DNA from: Nitrososphaerales archaeon TH1177
Lineage (GTDB): Archaea > Thermoproteota > Nitrososphaeria > Nitrososphaerales > Nitrososphaeraceae
NCBI GenBank assembly: GCA_014523515.1
Contig: JAATVJ010000325.1
Coordinates: 1 to 6,629, forward strand
DNA length: 6,629 nt
Reading direction: 5' to 3'
The notes below the pieces were generated by a model. The model was not told the origin of the DNA. It worked only from the letters and a program-made list of their open reading frames with translations, and made no database searches. Position numbers and translations under genes: made by a program. Positions 1-5,389 of this stretch are shown here, in pieces. Every line of letters begins with the position of its first letter. Position 1 is the stretch's first letter.

Positions 1-1
1 A

Positions 2-547
2 ATCATGTATCCAGATAAGGTTAACAGTCTTGTACTTGTTGGTTCATCATGTGGCGGAAAAGATCATACACCTAAACCACCTGAGTTTATAAAATTGCAA
101 TCCGAAATTGTAAACAAGTCTCTAAATAATGTTTCTATTTCTCAGGAGGAGATGAAAGCGCTTGTATCTGCTTCATTAGGATCGGGATGGATAAGACTGC
201 ATCCTGAATCCATTGAGAACATTCCAACTTTACAGCAAGCGAAGCCTGGGCTTTCCCCTGACGCAATGAATAATCAGATGAACGTAGGAAAGCATTGGGA
301 GGACAATCCAAACTGGAGTGGTGCTTGTGATGAGCTTGCGAAAATAGCCAAGCCCACGTTAGTCATAACTGGAACCGATGATAATAGATACCAGCCGCAT
401 GTTAATTCTTTAAAGATTGTAGAAAAGATTCCAGGCGCCTGGCTTGTACAGATCAAAGATGCTGGTCATGCAGTAATGGATCAATATCCGGAAGAGATCG
501 GTAAGATATTAAATACATTTCTATCGACTACAGCCCAATCCAACTAA
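2..547 (+). CDS. Alpha/beta hydrolase, C-terminal part (5' end outside window)
   Basis: The reading frame is open from base 2 and ends in TAA at 545-547; the N-terminal half with the nucleophile elbow lies before the window. The first residues (M-Y-P-D-K-V-N-S-L-V-L-V-G-S) match the strand and helix that follow the nucleophile in alpha/beta hydrolases (typically '..YPDKVxxLVLxG'). Numbering from the Met at base 5, the acid residue sits in I-T-G-T-D-D (D125 or D126) and the catalytic histidine in D-A-G-H-A (H155), followed by the usual C-terminal helix. A cap of about 90 residues lies between. No signal peptide can be judged. The Met at base 5 is internal rather than a start, because the fold needs the missing N-terminal half. 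The substrate cannot be told; esterase, lipase or haloperoxidase-like enzymes share this layout. Confidence 0.85.
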   Translation: MMYPDKVNSLVLVGSSCGGKDHTPKPPEFIKLQSEIVNKSLNNVSISQEEMKALVSASLGSGWIRLHPESIENIPTLQQAKPGLSPDAMNNQMNVGKHWEDNPNWSGACDELAKIAKPTLVITGTDDNRYQPHVNSLKIVEKIPGAWLVQIKDAGHAVMDQYPEEIGKILNTFLSTTAQSN

Positions 548-645
548 TGCAATTAGTATGATCTAGTAGTAGGATAAGTTGTTAGTTGTATTCTTGGAGT
601 CAATAAGTAAATTAGATTCAATAATAAAAGAACCAAGTATACTTT

Positions 646-670
646 ATGGGTTCGAATCCCACTCTAGGTA
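646..670 (+). other. tRNA 3'-end-like fragment (T-arm plus acceptor strand), candidate att remnant
   Basis: Bases 651-657 read TTCGAAT, the classical T-loop. They are flanked by GGG/CCC plus a T-A pair (647-650 with 658-661), and the fifth pair (A646-C662) is a mismatch. The next seven bases (663-669) could be the 3' acceptor strand and A670 the discriminator. No convincing 5' half, D-arm or anticodon arm lies upstream at the right distance. Archaeal integrative elements commonly insert in tRNA genes and leave such 3' pieces as attachment sites, so this may be one. A chance match to the T-loop consensus is possible. Confidence 0.4.
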
Positions 671-837
671 TTTAACTCATGAAATCACTTATTTTTATCT
701 TTATCATTATAAAATTTCTCCATTTTTATAAAAATCAAAATATGTGGAATTTGTCTCTATATCTATATTGCATTTGTTTATGCTCTAACTTTTTCATAAT
801 CGAAATGAATATTGAACACCGAAACCGTCACTATTCA

Positions 838-871
838 ACTCCCGAAGGTAATTACATTTCTCGGGTTCATC
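838..871. repeat. Structured motif A, copy 1
   Basis: ACTCCCGA (838-845), 11 bases, then TTTCTCGGGTTCATC (857-871). CCCGA (841-845) pairs with TCGGG (861-865). The same two blocks recur at 1892-1927 with 8/8 and 13/15 identities and a 13-base spacer. The two copies lie in the same orientation on either side of the gene at 1145-1684. Function unknown. Confidence 0.5.
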
Positions 872-946
872 ATATAATATATCTATGAAAATATAACTGA
901 TTTTAAGAAAGTCTAAAGATTATTCAAACGAATATTTTAATATTTA

Positions 947-964
947 ATAGTAGAACCCTACTAT
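947..964. repeat. Structured motif B, copy 1: 7-bp hairpin with AACC loop
   Basis: ATAGTAG (947-953) and CTACTAT (958-964) are perfect inverted repeats around the tetraloop AACC (954-957). The 15-base core 949-963 recurs at 1864-1878 with one change. It lies downstream of the 1145-1684 gene, beyond its terminator. It could be an operator-like palindrome or an RNA hairpin; no function is recognised. Confidence 0.5.
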
Positions 965-1097
965 ATGGACAATTCTTCTCCAGAATGTCTATTTTATTTA
1001 TAATAATATCTGAGATAAGAGAAACTAATGGTTTTTATTAAAATTCTTATTAGTATCTGCAACTTTTATTTAATAATAATGATTTTACTAGTTAATC

Positions 1098-1131
1098 TTT
1101 TGTTCTATTAATAAACAAAATGAAAATTTAA
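1098..1131 (-). terminator. Hairpin and T-rich terminator of the 1145-1684 gene
   Basis: TTTTGTT (1098-1104) and AACAAAA (1114-1120) form a perfect 7-bp stem with a 9-base loop, starting about 25 bases past the stop codon. On the minus strand the stretch 1113-1131 is T-rich (TTTTC, TTTTG, TTT). Archaeal termination relies mainly on such U-tracts, so this is a plausible terminator. Confidence 0.5.
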
Positions 1132-1144
1132 TTAGAGATTCAAT

Positions 1145-1684
1145 TTACTTCCATTTCCATACTTTAGTAGAAAATGTACCATCTTTTCCTATTTCACTAT
1201 GTGTAATTCCTATCATATTGTTTAAGAAAGCCATCTTTCCTGTAGAATTTGTATATATAAACCAAGAACCATGTGGTGGTTGATTTCCTTCTTTTAATGA
1301 TCCTATAAATTGGAAAGTATATGTAGCTTCTTCTCCATCTTTTGATTGAAGTACACCTTGACCTTGACCATAAATCAATTCATTTGAAAGAGGTTTTGTT
1401 ATTATTAATCCTGTATTGGTCACATTACCTACATTTTTCAAAGTTCCATTGGCAGTATAAGTATACGGACCAGTAATTATTCCCTTTTCTGAATAAAGAG
1501 GTTCTCCTAAAGTTTGATTGATAATATTCTTATTATTATTATTTTGGTTTTCTTGTTCGACCTCATCAGTTACTTGTGCAAAGATTTCAGTTACTATAGG
1601 TATATTTGCAGAATAAAGTGGTGCATGTACCAATGCTAAGACAAATGTAGTTGATATTAATATGTAAAAATACTTTGTTATCAT
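1145..1684 (-). CDS. Exported Nitrososphaeria-type hypothetical protein, beta-rich
   Basis: 179 residues, ATG at 1684-1682, stop TAA at 1147-1145. The N-terminus is a signal peptide or anchor: K4, then a hydrophobic run I8 to about L23, with possible cleavage after Y-S-A (about 26) or near F-A-Q (about 37). A short Asn/Glu/Gln-rich linker (about 40-57) leads to a domain of about 115 residues rich in G, T and aromatics. It contains G-Q-G-Q-G-V-L-Q-S-K-D-G-E-E-A-T-Y-T and S-T-G-K-M-A-F-L-N-N and ends K-V-W-K-W-K. From memory, uncharacterised thaumarchaeal secreted proteins share the 'GxGxGVxxxKDGExATYT', 'STGKxAFLNN' and 'KVWEWK' blocks; the pattern suggests a small beta-barrel. No catalytic residues or cysteines are seen. 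It is monocistronic, with its own TATA box at 1707-1716 and a terminator at 1098-1131. Biochemical function is unknown. Confidence 0.85.
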   Translation of the reverse strand: MITKYFYILISTTFVLALVHAPLYSANIPIVTEIFAQVTDEVEQENQNNNNKNIINQTLGEPLYSEKGIITGPYTYTANGTLKNVGNVTNTGLIITKPLSNELIYGQGQGVLQSKDGEEATYTFQFIGSLKEGNQPPHGSWFIYTNSTGKMAFLNNMIGITHSEIGKDGTFSTKVWKWK

Positions 1685-1706
1685 AGTGTGAGTATAGTAA
1701 GTTAAA

Positions 1707-1716
1707 GTTTATATAA
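1707..1716 (-). promoter_or_regulatory. TATA box of the 1145-1684 gene (leaderless)
   Basis: On the minus strand this reads TTATATAAAC. Its centre lies about 27-28 bases before the ATG at 1684, the normal archaeal distance from TATA box to transcription start. The mRNA should therefore begin at or within a base or two of the start codon. No Shine-Dalgarno sequence is present, which agrees. Confidence 0.65.
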
Positions 1717-1863
1717 TTGCTGCTAAAAATGCTATAAATTTTAATTGGTTTCACTTTATAAAAGTTCAAATTACTGAAACACTATAACAACTAATTGTTA
1801 TTTTTAATTATAAAAAATAATCTATAATAAGTTCCTAATAACAAAATCTAAATACTGGATAGC

Positions 1864-1878
1864 AGTAGAACCTTACTA
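1864..1878. repeat. Structured motif B, copy 2
   Basis: AGTAGAACCTTACTA differs from copy 1 (949-963) at one base. The C-to-T change turns the loop-closing G-C pair into G-T (G1868 with T1873), so an RNA hairpin with the same AACC loop survives as five pairs (1864-1868 with 1873-1877). It lies 13 bases before motif A copy 2. Confidence 0.5.
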
Positions 1879-1891
1879 CATTGAAGATTTC

Positions 1892-1927
1892 ACTCCCGAT
1901 GGGGCCCGTAGTTTTCTAGGGCTCATC
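1892..1927. repeat. Structured motif A, copy 2, with a GC-rich hairpin
   Basis: ACTCCCGA (1892-1899) and TTTCTAGGGCTCATC (1913-1927) match copy 1 at 838-871. Here the interior is GC-rich, unlike its surroundings: 1898-1911 pairs with 1916-1927 around a TTTT loop, giving 12 pairs (one G-T) with two single-G bulges. It is the most GC-rich short patch in the noncoding sequence. It sits between two divergent promoters (1707-1716 minus, 2147-2155 plus), so it could be a shared regulatory site or a small structured RNA. No known family is recognised. Confidence 0.5.
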
Positions 1928-2146
1928 CACTTTCATCTATATCCACAATGAAAGGATTACAAATACTCTCTACTCATATTATTATATCAATTTTCTAAAA
2001 AATGAGCTATCCAATTTTCACCTTTAAAAATCTTTATTGATTTTCGTATTGCAGATATATAAAAATTTAGTATTACTAAATATTGAATAGCTTAACAATA
2101 GCAAAAACTAGTACAATATTTTTAGCAACTATACTGATCGCTATGC

Positions 2147-2155
2147 TTATATAAT
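2147..2155 (+). promoter_or_regulatory. TATA box of the interrupted hydrolase; raises a start-codon question
   Basis: TTATATAAT is a good TATA box, but it ends only 7 bases before the ATG at 2162. A start site about 26 bases from the centre falls near 2177, exactly at an in-frame TTG (2177-2179). A leaderless start there would give a conventional signal peptide beginning M-K-V-L-L-I-I-I-S. A weaker box near 2129-2136 could instead serve the ATG at 2162. Confidence 0.5.
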
Positions 2156-2161
2156 TCTGCT

Positions 2162-3472
2162 ATGACAATTTCAATATTGAAAGTTTTATTGATAATAATA
2201 TCAATAATTTTTCTTCTTTCTCTTTATTCTATATCTTTCCTATTGTCTAGTAATAATTTAACTATTATTCTCGCTCAACAAGACCTTGAGACAACAAAAT
2301 ATCGAGACTTGGTGATAGACTTAGGTAATGGTGTAAAGACCAACGCACAATTGAGTATTCCTGCAGTTGGAAACTGACCATTTCCAGGTATTCTTCTTGT
2401 ACCGGGATCTGGTATAATAGATATGAACGAAACCTTAGGCTTTATTCGTATTGACAATGAAACAGGCACAGAAATATATCCACCTGCTAGACCATTTTTT
2501 CAAATAGCCGAATATCTTTCAGAAAGAGGATTTGTAGTATTAAAATATGGCAAAAGAGGTATAGGTGAAAATAATACAATTTTGGATAGTAATGTTTGGG
2601 GAAATCTAACGTTTAACGATCTAAAATATGATGCAGAAAAGGCTCTGGATGTTCTTATACAACAACCTGAAGTTGATGCTAATAGAATAACAGTATTAGG
2701 TCATAGCGAAAGTACAGTCATAGCACCAAGAATTGCCATTGATAATCCAGATAAAGTAAAGAATATTGTACTTATGGGAGCAGTAGCACAAAACATGAGT
2801 AAAATAGCGGAGTTACAAGGAGTAAGCTTACCTCTTTTATATGCCAAAGAGGTACTAGACCACACTCATGATGGATTATTGTCACTACAGGAAGCAAATA
2901 AGAATACTGTTTTCAGCACTTGGTTTGGAAACCTTACCCTATTTCTTACACAAAATATTACTAATACTACTAGTGAGACTACCACCAACACATCCACACA
3001 ATCATCATTATCCCAACAACTACATCCCAAATACAATACAAATACTGATGTATATGTAGATATTGATAAGGAACTTAAACCCAAACTATTAGAAAATTTT
3101 GAATCGCATTTAGTTGTGACATCAGGAGAGAAGTGTATAGGTGATGCGTGTCCTATTTGGCTAAGATCAGAGTATGCTTTGCAGCCTAATTTGAATATAA
3201 TTGGCAATGTTTCTTCTAATACGAGTATTTTAATACTTCAAGGTGAGAATGATACACAAACTTCAGTACAGCAAGCATTCCTTCTACAGCAAAAACTAAC
3301 AGATGTAAGACATCCTGATCATATATTAATAACATATCCAAACCTTGGTCATTTATTCTATCCTTCATCTCAATGGCTAACTGGTTTAGGCCCAATACAG
3401 CAGAATGTTTTGAGAGATCTTTATTCATGGCTTGAAGCTCATTCTGGATTTACCTTTGTTTCTACCCGATAA
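2162..3472 (+). pseudogene. Exported alpha/beta hydrolase interrupted by an in-frame TGA
   Basis: One frame runs from ATG 2162 (or TTG 2177) to TAA 3470-3472, 436 codons, broken only by TGA at 2375-2377 (codon 72). The N-terminus is a strongly hydrophobic signal or anchor (about residues 6-29), ending near L-A-Q-Q. Homology-like sequence crosses the stop: I-D-L-G-N-G-V-K-T-N-A-Q-L-S-I-P-A-V-G-N, stop, then P-F-P-G-I-L-L-V-P-G-S-G. The family usually has Gly here (GNGPFPG), so GGA to TGA, one substitution, explains it. Counting the stop as residue 72, the triad is Ser182 (G-H-S-E-S), Asp364 (Q-G-E-N-D) and His397 (N-L-G-H); the K-R-G-I-G-E-N motif is present. The next ATG (2423) lies beyond the V-P-G-S-G oxyanion strand, so re-initiation would give a defective fold. 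A Thr/Asn/Ser-rich insert covers about residues 264-285. Alternatives are a sequencing error or readthrough. The lack of further damage argues for a recent event. Confidence 0.8.
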
Positions 3473-3549
3473 GGTATCAATATTTCGGACGATTAGTTAG
3501 AATATTGGGATTTGTCAACTCATAGATATTATAAATCCAAGATAGCACA

Positions 3550-3597
3550 TGGGCCAAAAATATTGTGTCAAAAACAATTCACACACCTTTAGGCCCA
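3550..3597. repeat. Nested inverted repeat after the hydrolase
   Basis: TGGGCC (3550-3555) pairs perfectly with GGCCCA (3592-3597). Inside, GTGT (3565-3568) pairs with ACAC (3581-3584). It lies about 80 bases past the hydrolase stop and has no T-tract after it, so a terminator role is weak. Apart from this, 3473-3650 shows nothing recognisable. Confidence 0.35.
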
Positions 3598-3650
3598 AGA
3601 CGTTTCTGTAACTTTATTTAGGGCCAAGGTTCTTTATTACTTGTGGTTAG

Positions 3651-3854
3651 ACAATTAACCAAAAAAGATGCTTTTTTGCCTTTGAGTATGCGTTAAAGGC
3701 TCCAGAAACAAAGAGACAATGGCCAAGACGGTTAGATGTTTTTCTAACATTTTTACAATTAGATGGTCAAGATGTAAAACTGTTTATCTCATCATTAGCA
3801 ACATATCCAACAATCAAATCACTATTACAATACGAATTTTTTATTTGTGAATAA
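3651..3854 (+). pseudogene. Integrase (tyrosine recombinase) N-terminal remnant
   Basis: The frame is open from 3651 (after TAG 3648-3650) to TAA 3852-3854, with no ATG in the conserved part. From 3675 it encodes F-A-F-E-Y-A-L-K-A-P-E-T-K-R-Q-W-P-R-R-L-D-V-F-L, then T-F-L-Q-L-D-G. This strongly resembles, from memory, the SAM-like core-binding N-terminus of thaumarchaeal phage-type integrases ('ALKAPETKRQYPRRLxVFLDFL'). The following stretch (V-K-L-F-I-S-S-L) may still belong to it. The catalytic domain (R, H-x-x-R, Y) is absent: only about 60 codons remain where a complete integrase has several hundred. A run of six T at 3672-3677 may hide a further frameshift. Identification is by motif only. 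Confidence 0.65.
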
Positions 3855-3913
3855 CTAAGGTTGTAATAGAAATCTTTTTCTTTGTTATATATTAGGTAAT
3901 CATCTATTTGGAA

Positions 3914-3994
3914 TCATAACCTTTTTAGTTTGTTTACTGTCTTGCCATTATTTGATGCAGTAATATTGCTTACAAATTTACCACTATTAGTCAT
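3914..3994 (-). CDS. Possible 26-residue ORF overlapping the zinc-ribbon stop
   Basis: ATG at 3994-3992 overlaps the TGA (3993-3991) of the upstream zinc-ribbon gene in an ATGA arrangement typical of translational coupling. It encodes 26 residues beginning M-T-N-S-G-K-F-V-S-N, polar and basic, ending K-L-K-R-L, with stop TGA at 3916-3914. No signal peptide, membrane span or known motif is visible. At this length it could be chance or the tail of a longer ancestral reading frame. Between it and the integrase remnant (3855-3913) nothing is seen. Confidence 0.3.
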   Translation of the reverse strand: MTNSGKFVSNITASNNGKTVNKLKRL

Positions 3995-4116
3995 TTTGAA
4001 TAAGTAAAACCACACATATTACAAACTATTGAATATCCATCCTCATCGTCTCTTTCAATCCAACCATTACTACCACAAATTAGACATTTCTTATAATACT
4101 CTTTATTTTGATTCAT
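3991..4116 (-). CDS. 41-aa zinc-ribbon protein
   Basis: ATG 4116-4114, stop TGA 3993-3991. The protein carries two CxxC knuckles: C11-L-I-C14-G and C32-N-M-C35-G, separated by 17 residues with aromatic and acidic character (G-W-I-E-R-D-D-E-D-G-Y). Each C-x-x-C-G matches a rubredoxin-like or TFIIB-type zinc knuckle, so it should bind one zinc ion in the cytoplasm. Such tiny zinc ribbons are common in ammonia-oxidising archaea and are usually uncharacterised; they may bind nucleic acid or a protein. The TATA-like box at 4142-4151 supports this start and a nearly leaderless mRNA. A second, broken zinc ribbon lies at 4575-4720 on the same strand. Confidence 0.7.
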   Translation of the reverse strand: MNQNKEYYKKCLICGSNGWIERDDEDGYSIVCNMCGFTYSK

Positions 4117-4141
4117 TTCGTTAATTTTTTCATATTCTTTT

Positions 4142-4151
4142 TACTATATTT
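4142..4151 (-). promoter_or_regulatory. TATA-like box of the 41-aa zinc-ribbon gene
   Basis: On the minus strand it reads AAATATAGTA, centred about 30 bases before the ATG at 4116. This puts transcription start within a few bases of the start codon. The box overlaps the open frame of the opposite-strand fragment at 4157. Confidence 0.45.
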
Positions 4152-4156
4152 TTATT

Positions 4157-4357
4157 TTGCTTAGAAGAACTCATTTCTTATTATTATCGTTATCAGAAGG
4201 ATCAACAGCAAAAGCAACAGAACAAGATCCTGAATTGTATCAACCACTTTTAGAGCAACTAAATTCTAAAAAATTAAGTGTAGATAAAGCATTCAACACG
4301 ATAAAGAAAGAAGAAATCTATAATGACATGTTGGTATACTATCTTTTTCTTCAATGA
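4157..4357 (+). pseudogene. ParB/HTH-like protein fragment (likely remnant)
   Basis: The only plausible start is TTG at 4157; the frame is open from 4112 and ends in TGA at 4355-4357. The middle reads L-S-E-G-S-T-A-K-A-T-E-Q-D-P-E-L-Y-Q-P-L-L-E-Q-L-N, then S-K-K-L-S-V-D-K-A-F-N-T-I-K-K. This resembles the end of the HTH domain of ParB-like proteins, where '..DPELYxPLxxxxxxxxLSVxxAxxxIKR..' is usual. The first 10 and last 12 residues look unlike protein of this type (hydrophobic, low complexity). That suggests an internal piece of a larger gene kept after decay. There is no N-terminal ParB nuclease-like domain. A partition-type gene beside an integrase remnant fits a decayed plasmid or integrated element. 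Assignment is by motif memory only. Confidence 0.4.
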
Positions 4358-4371
4358 CTAGTATGCTATTA

Positions 4372-4380
4372 TTATATATT
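4372..4380 (+). promoter_or_regulatory. TATA box of the 48-aa membrane protein gene
   Basis: TTATATATT lies with its centre about 24 bases before the ATG at 4400, the expected geometry for a leaderless transcript. It shows that the 4400 ORF need not depend on the upstream fragment. Confidence 0.55.
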
Positions 4381-4399
4381 ATTTCTACCAATTACATAT

Positions 4400-4546
4400 A
4401 TGGCAACTGAACAAATTGTTGATCCTTTTATGATTATGATTGCTATTTCCGGATTTTTCTCTGCAACTGTATTAGTCTCTTCGCTTTTAACAATTAGAAA
4501 TAAAAAAATTAAAATTCAAAAGGATAACATAGAAAATAATATTTAA
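4400..4546 (+). CDS. 48-aa single-span membrane protein
   Basis: ATG 4400-4402, TAA 4544-4546. Residues 1-8 are polar (M-A-T-E-Q-I-V-D), about 9-31 form one hydrophobic span (P-F-M-I-M-I-A-I-S-G-F-F-S-A-T-V-L-V-S-S-L-L), and the remainder is strongly basic (R-N-K-K-I-K-I-Q-K). The positive-inside rule predicts an outside N-terminus and cytoplasmic C-terminus. It resembles no family I can name. It shares a frame with the fragment at 4157, with only TGA 4355-4357 between them, but its own TATA box and different composition argue for an independent gene. It converges with the broken zinc ribbon at 4575-4720, 28 bases away. Confidence 0.6.
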   Translation: MATEQIVDPFMIMIAISGFFSATVLVSSLLTIRNKKIKIQKDNIENNI

Positions 4547-4574
4547 ATTTATTTAATTCTCCTCTATAAATTAT

Positions 4575-4720
4575 TTATTCTTTTGTATTATTTCCACGTA
4601 CACAATCTATACACCAAACTTCAGGCTTTGGTATTCCATCAATATTTCTCCTTACTTCTATCCAAACAGATAGATTAGAACCACAATTTTCACATGTTCA
4701 TCGTAACTTGTTGTTGCCAT
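4575..4720 (-). pseudogene. Frameshifted 48-aa zinc-ribbon protein
   Basis: ATG 4720-4718 begins M-A-T-T-S-Y-D-E. After the GAA codon the frame must shift by one base to read T-C-E-N-C-G-S-N-L-S-V-W-I-E-V, continuing to P-E-V-W-C-I-D-C-V-R and TAA 4577-4575. Restoring one A (a T on the + strand near 4697-4700) gives an unbroken 48-residue protein with two CxxC pairs (C10/C13 and C37/C40). The 146-base length, one short of 49 codons, agrees. As it stands, the ATG frame ends after 20 codons at a TAG, and the zinc-binding frame has a TGA in front of it. It resembles small thaumarchaeal zinc ribbons ('TCENCGSNLSVWIEV'). It is either a recent one-base deletion or a sequencing error. Confidence 0.6.
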
Positions 4721-4740
4721 TCTCAATAATATCGATAATA

Positions 4741-4749
4741 TAATATAAA
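4741..4749 (-). promoter_or_regulatory. TATA box of the frameshifted zinc-ribbon gene
   Basis: On the minus strand it reads TTTATATTA, centred 25 bases before the ATG at 4720. It fits a leaderless start and supports the choice of that ATG as the ancestral start. Confidence 0.5.
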
Positions 4750-5087
4750 ATTGTTAAAAGAAAGATTCTATTTTTAATTGGTTAAAACGTTTTAAAATAA
4801 TATACCCAATTGGATGAAGCAATTAATCCTATAATTAATCTTCTCTATCAATCATTTTACCATTATACATTGTTCCAAGTGTATTTCTTCTAGTTATTTT
4901 ATATTTTATTTAACAAGTAATAATGCAGAAGGAGGGATGTAAAAATCTCAAATACTGCAATATATAGATGTCAAGATATTGAGTAAAATCATTAATTAAT
5001 ATCTGTTTCTTATTAAATTATTAAATAATATAATTAGCAAAAATAAAAAATATCAGAATCTGCTATAAATTTACTGGATTAGTTTAG
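4750..5087. other. Noncoding stretch, nothing recognised
   Basis: Very AT-rich, with no ORF of useful length on either strand. A 24-codon open frame without ATG at its head (4835-4909, minus) looks slightly protein-like but is too short to call. An A/G-rich patch at 4927-4937 resembles a ribosome-binding site but precedes only a short frame. Confidence 0.5.
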
Positions 5088-5118
5088 AAAAAAATTATTT
5101 ATTAAAAAAATAAAAAAA
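5088..5118 (-). terminator. Triple T7 terminator of the CX3C protein gene
   Basis: On the minus strand three runs of seven T (complement of A7 at 5088-5094, 5104-5110 and 5112-5118) begin 26 bases after the stop codon at 5144. Oligo-T tracts without a hairpin are the main intrinsic terminators in archaea. Confidence 0.65.
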
Positions 5119-5143
5119 TTTATTTATTTACTTACTTTATTCT

Positions 5144-5362
5144 CTATGCACACATTGCGATGCACATTTCTGCACTAGATGGACATGGAGATTTACATGG
5201 AGTTTCTACTAATTGTTGAGTATATATTTTATCATCAACAACAAACTTTTCTCCTTCTCCAAAAGCATTATTATTATCCATTTCAAAAAATGGAGTTGCT
5301 ATTAGTGCATAAATTAAAGTCGTCATTACAATAGACGGAATTGCAATAACTGATTTTTTCAT
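5144..5362 (-). CDS. 72-aa exported protein with CX3C-X6-CX3C tail
   Basis: The start is placed at ATG 5362-5360. A further in-frame ATG at 5428 would add a 22-residue Tyr-rich leader in front of the signal peptide and would place the TATA box inside the gene. The chosen start gives a classical signal sequence, M-K-K-S-V-I-A-I-P-S followed by a hydrophobic core to about residue 25. The mature part is about 40 residues, acidic at first (F-F-E-M-D-N-N-N). Its last 17 residues hold four cysteines: C56, C60, C67, C71, spaced CX3C-X6-CX3C, with prolines between. Four ordered cysteines in an exported peptide suggest two disulfides or a metal site. Stop TAG 5146-5144. The gene stands alone, with a TATA-rich promoter and a strong T-tract terminator. 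No family is recognised. Confidence 0.7.
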   Translation of the reverse strand: MKKSVIAIPSIVMTTLIYALIATPFFEMDNNNAFGEGEKFVVDDKIYTQQLVETPCKSPCPSSAEMCIAMCA

Positions 5363-5376
5363 ATACTTTTCCTTAT

Positions 5377-5389
5377 TATATATATATAA
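5377..5389 (-). promoter_or_regulatory. TATA region of the CX3C protein gene
   Basis: An alternating TA tract extends to 27 bases before the ATG at 5362, so a nearly leaderless start is possible. A weak AAGGAAAAG lies between box and start codon and could act as a poor ribosome-binding site if transcription begins higher up. Confidence 0.5.

Noticed and set aside
561..670. A complete intron-containing tRNA ending in the T-arm at 646-670
   Set aside because: A possible acceptor (561-567, 6 of 7 pairs) and a CTTGG/CCAAG stem (593-597 with 632-636) exist, but there is no proper D-arm, no T at position 33 and an overlong variable region.
679..888. 69-codon ORF on the + strand
   Set aside because: Low-complexity I/F/Y/N-rich translation, no promoter or family, and it overlaps motif A; typical of AT-rich noncoding DNA.
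1587..1769. 60-codon minus-strand ORF across the start of the exported-protein gene
   Set aside because: It overlaps the signal-peptide coding region in another frame and contains the TATA box; translation is N/I/Y-rich.
1901..1921. tRNA 5' end (GGGCCCGTAG-like)
   Set aside because: It resembles an acceptor start, but no D-loop, anticodon arm or T-arm follows; the local hairpin explains it better.
2866..3207. 113-codon minus-strand ORF, with smaller ones at 274-456, 2275-2469, 3216-3428 and 6438-6623 (minus) and 2868-3059 (plus)
   Set aside because: They lie opposite or out of frame within well-supported coding regions (hydrolases, transposase) and have no family features.
2375..4702. UGA recoded as a sense codon, seen in both the hydrolase and the zinc ribbon
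   Set aside because: A one-base deletion explains the zinc ribbon without reading UGA. UGA also ends the intact 41-aa zinc-ribbon gene, and no recoding of this kind is known to me in these archaea.
4835..4909. 24-codon open frame on the minus strand
   Set aside because: Too short, with ATG only in its second half and no promoter evidence, although the translation looks mildly protein-like.
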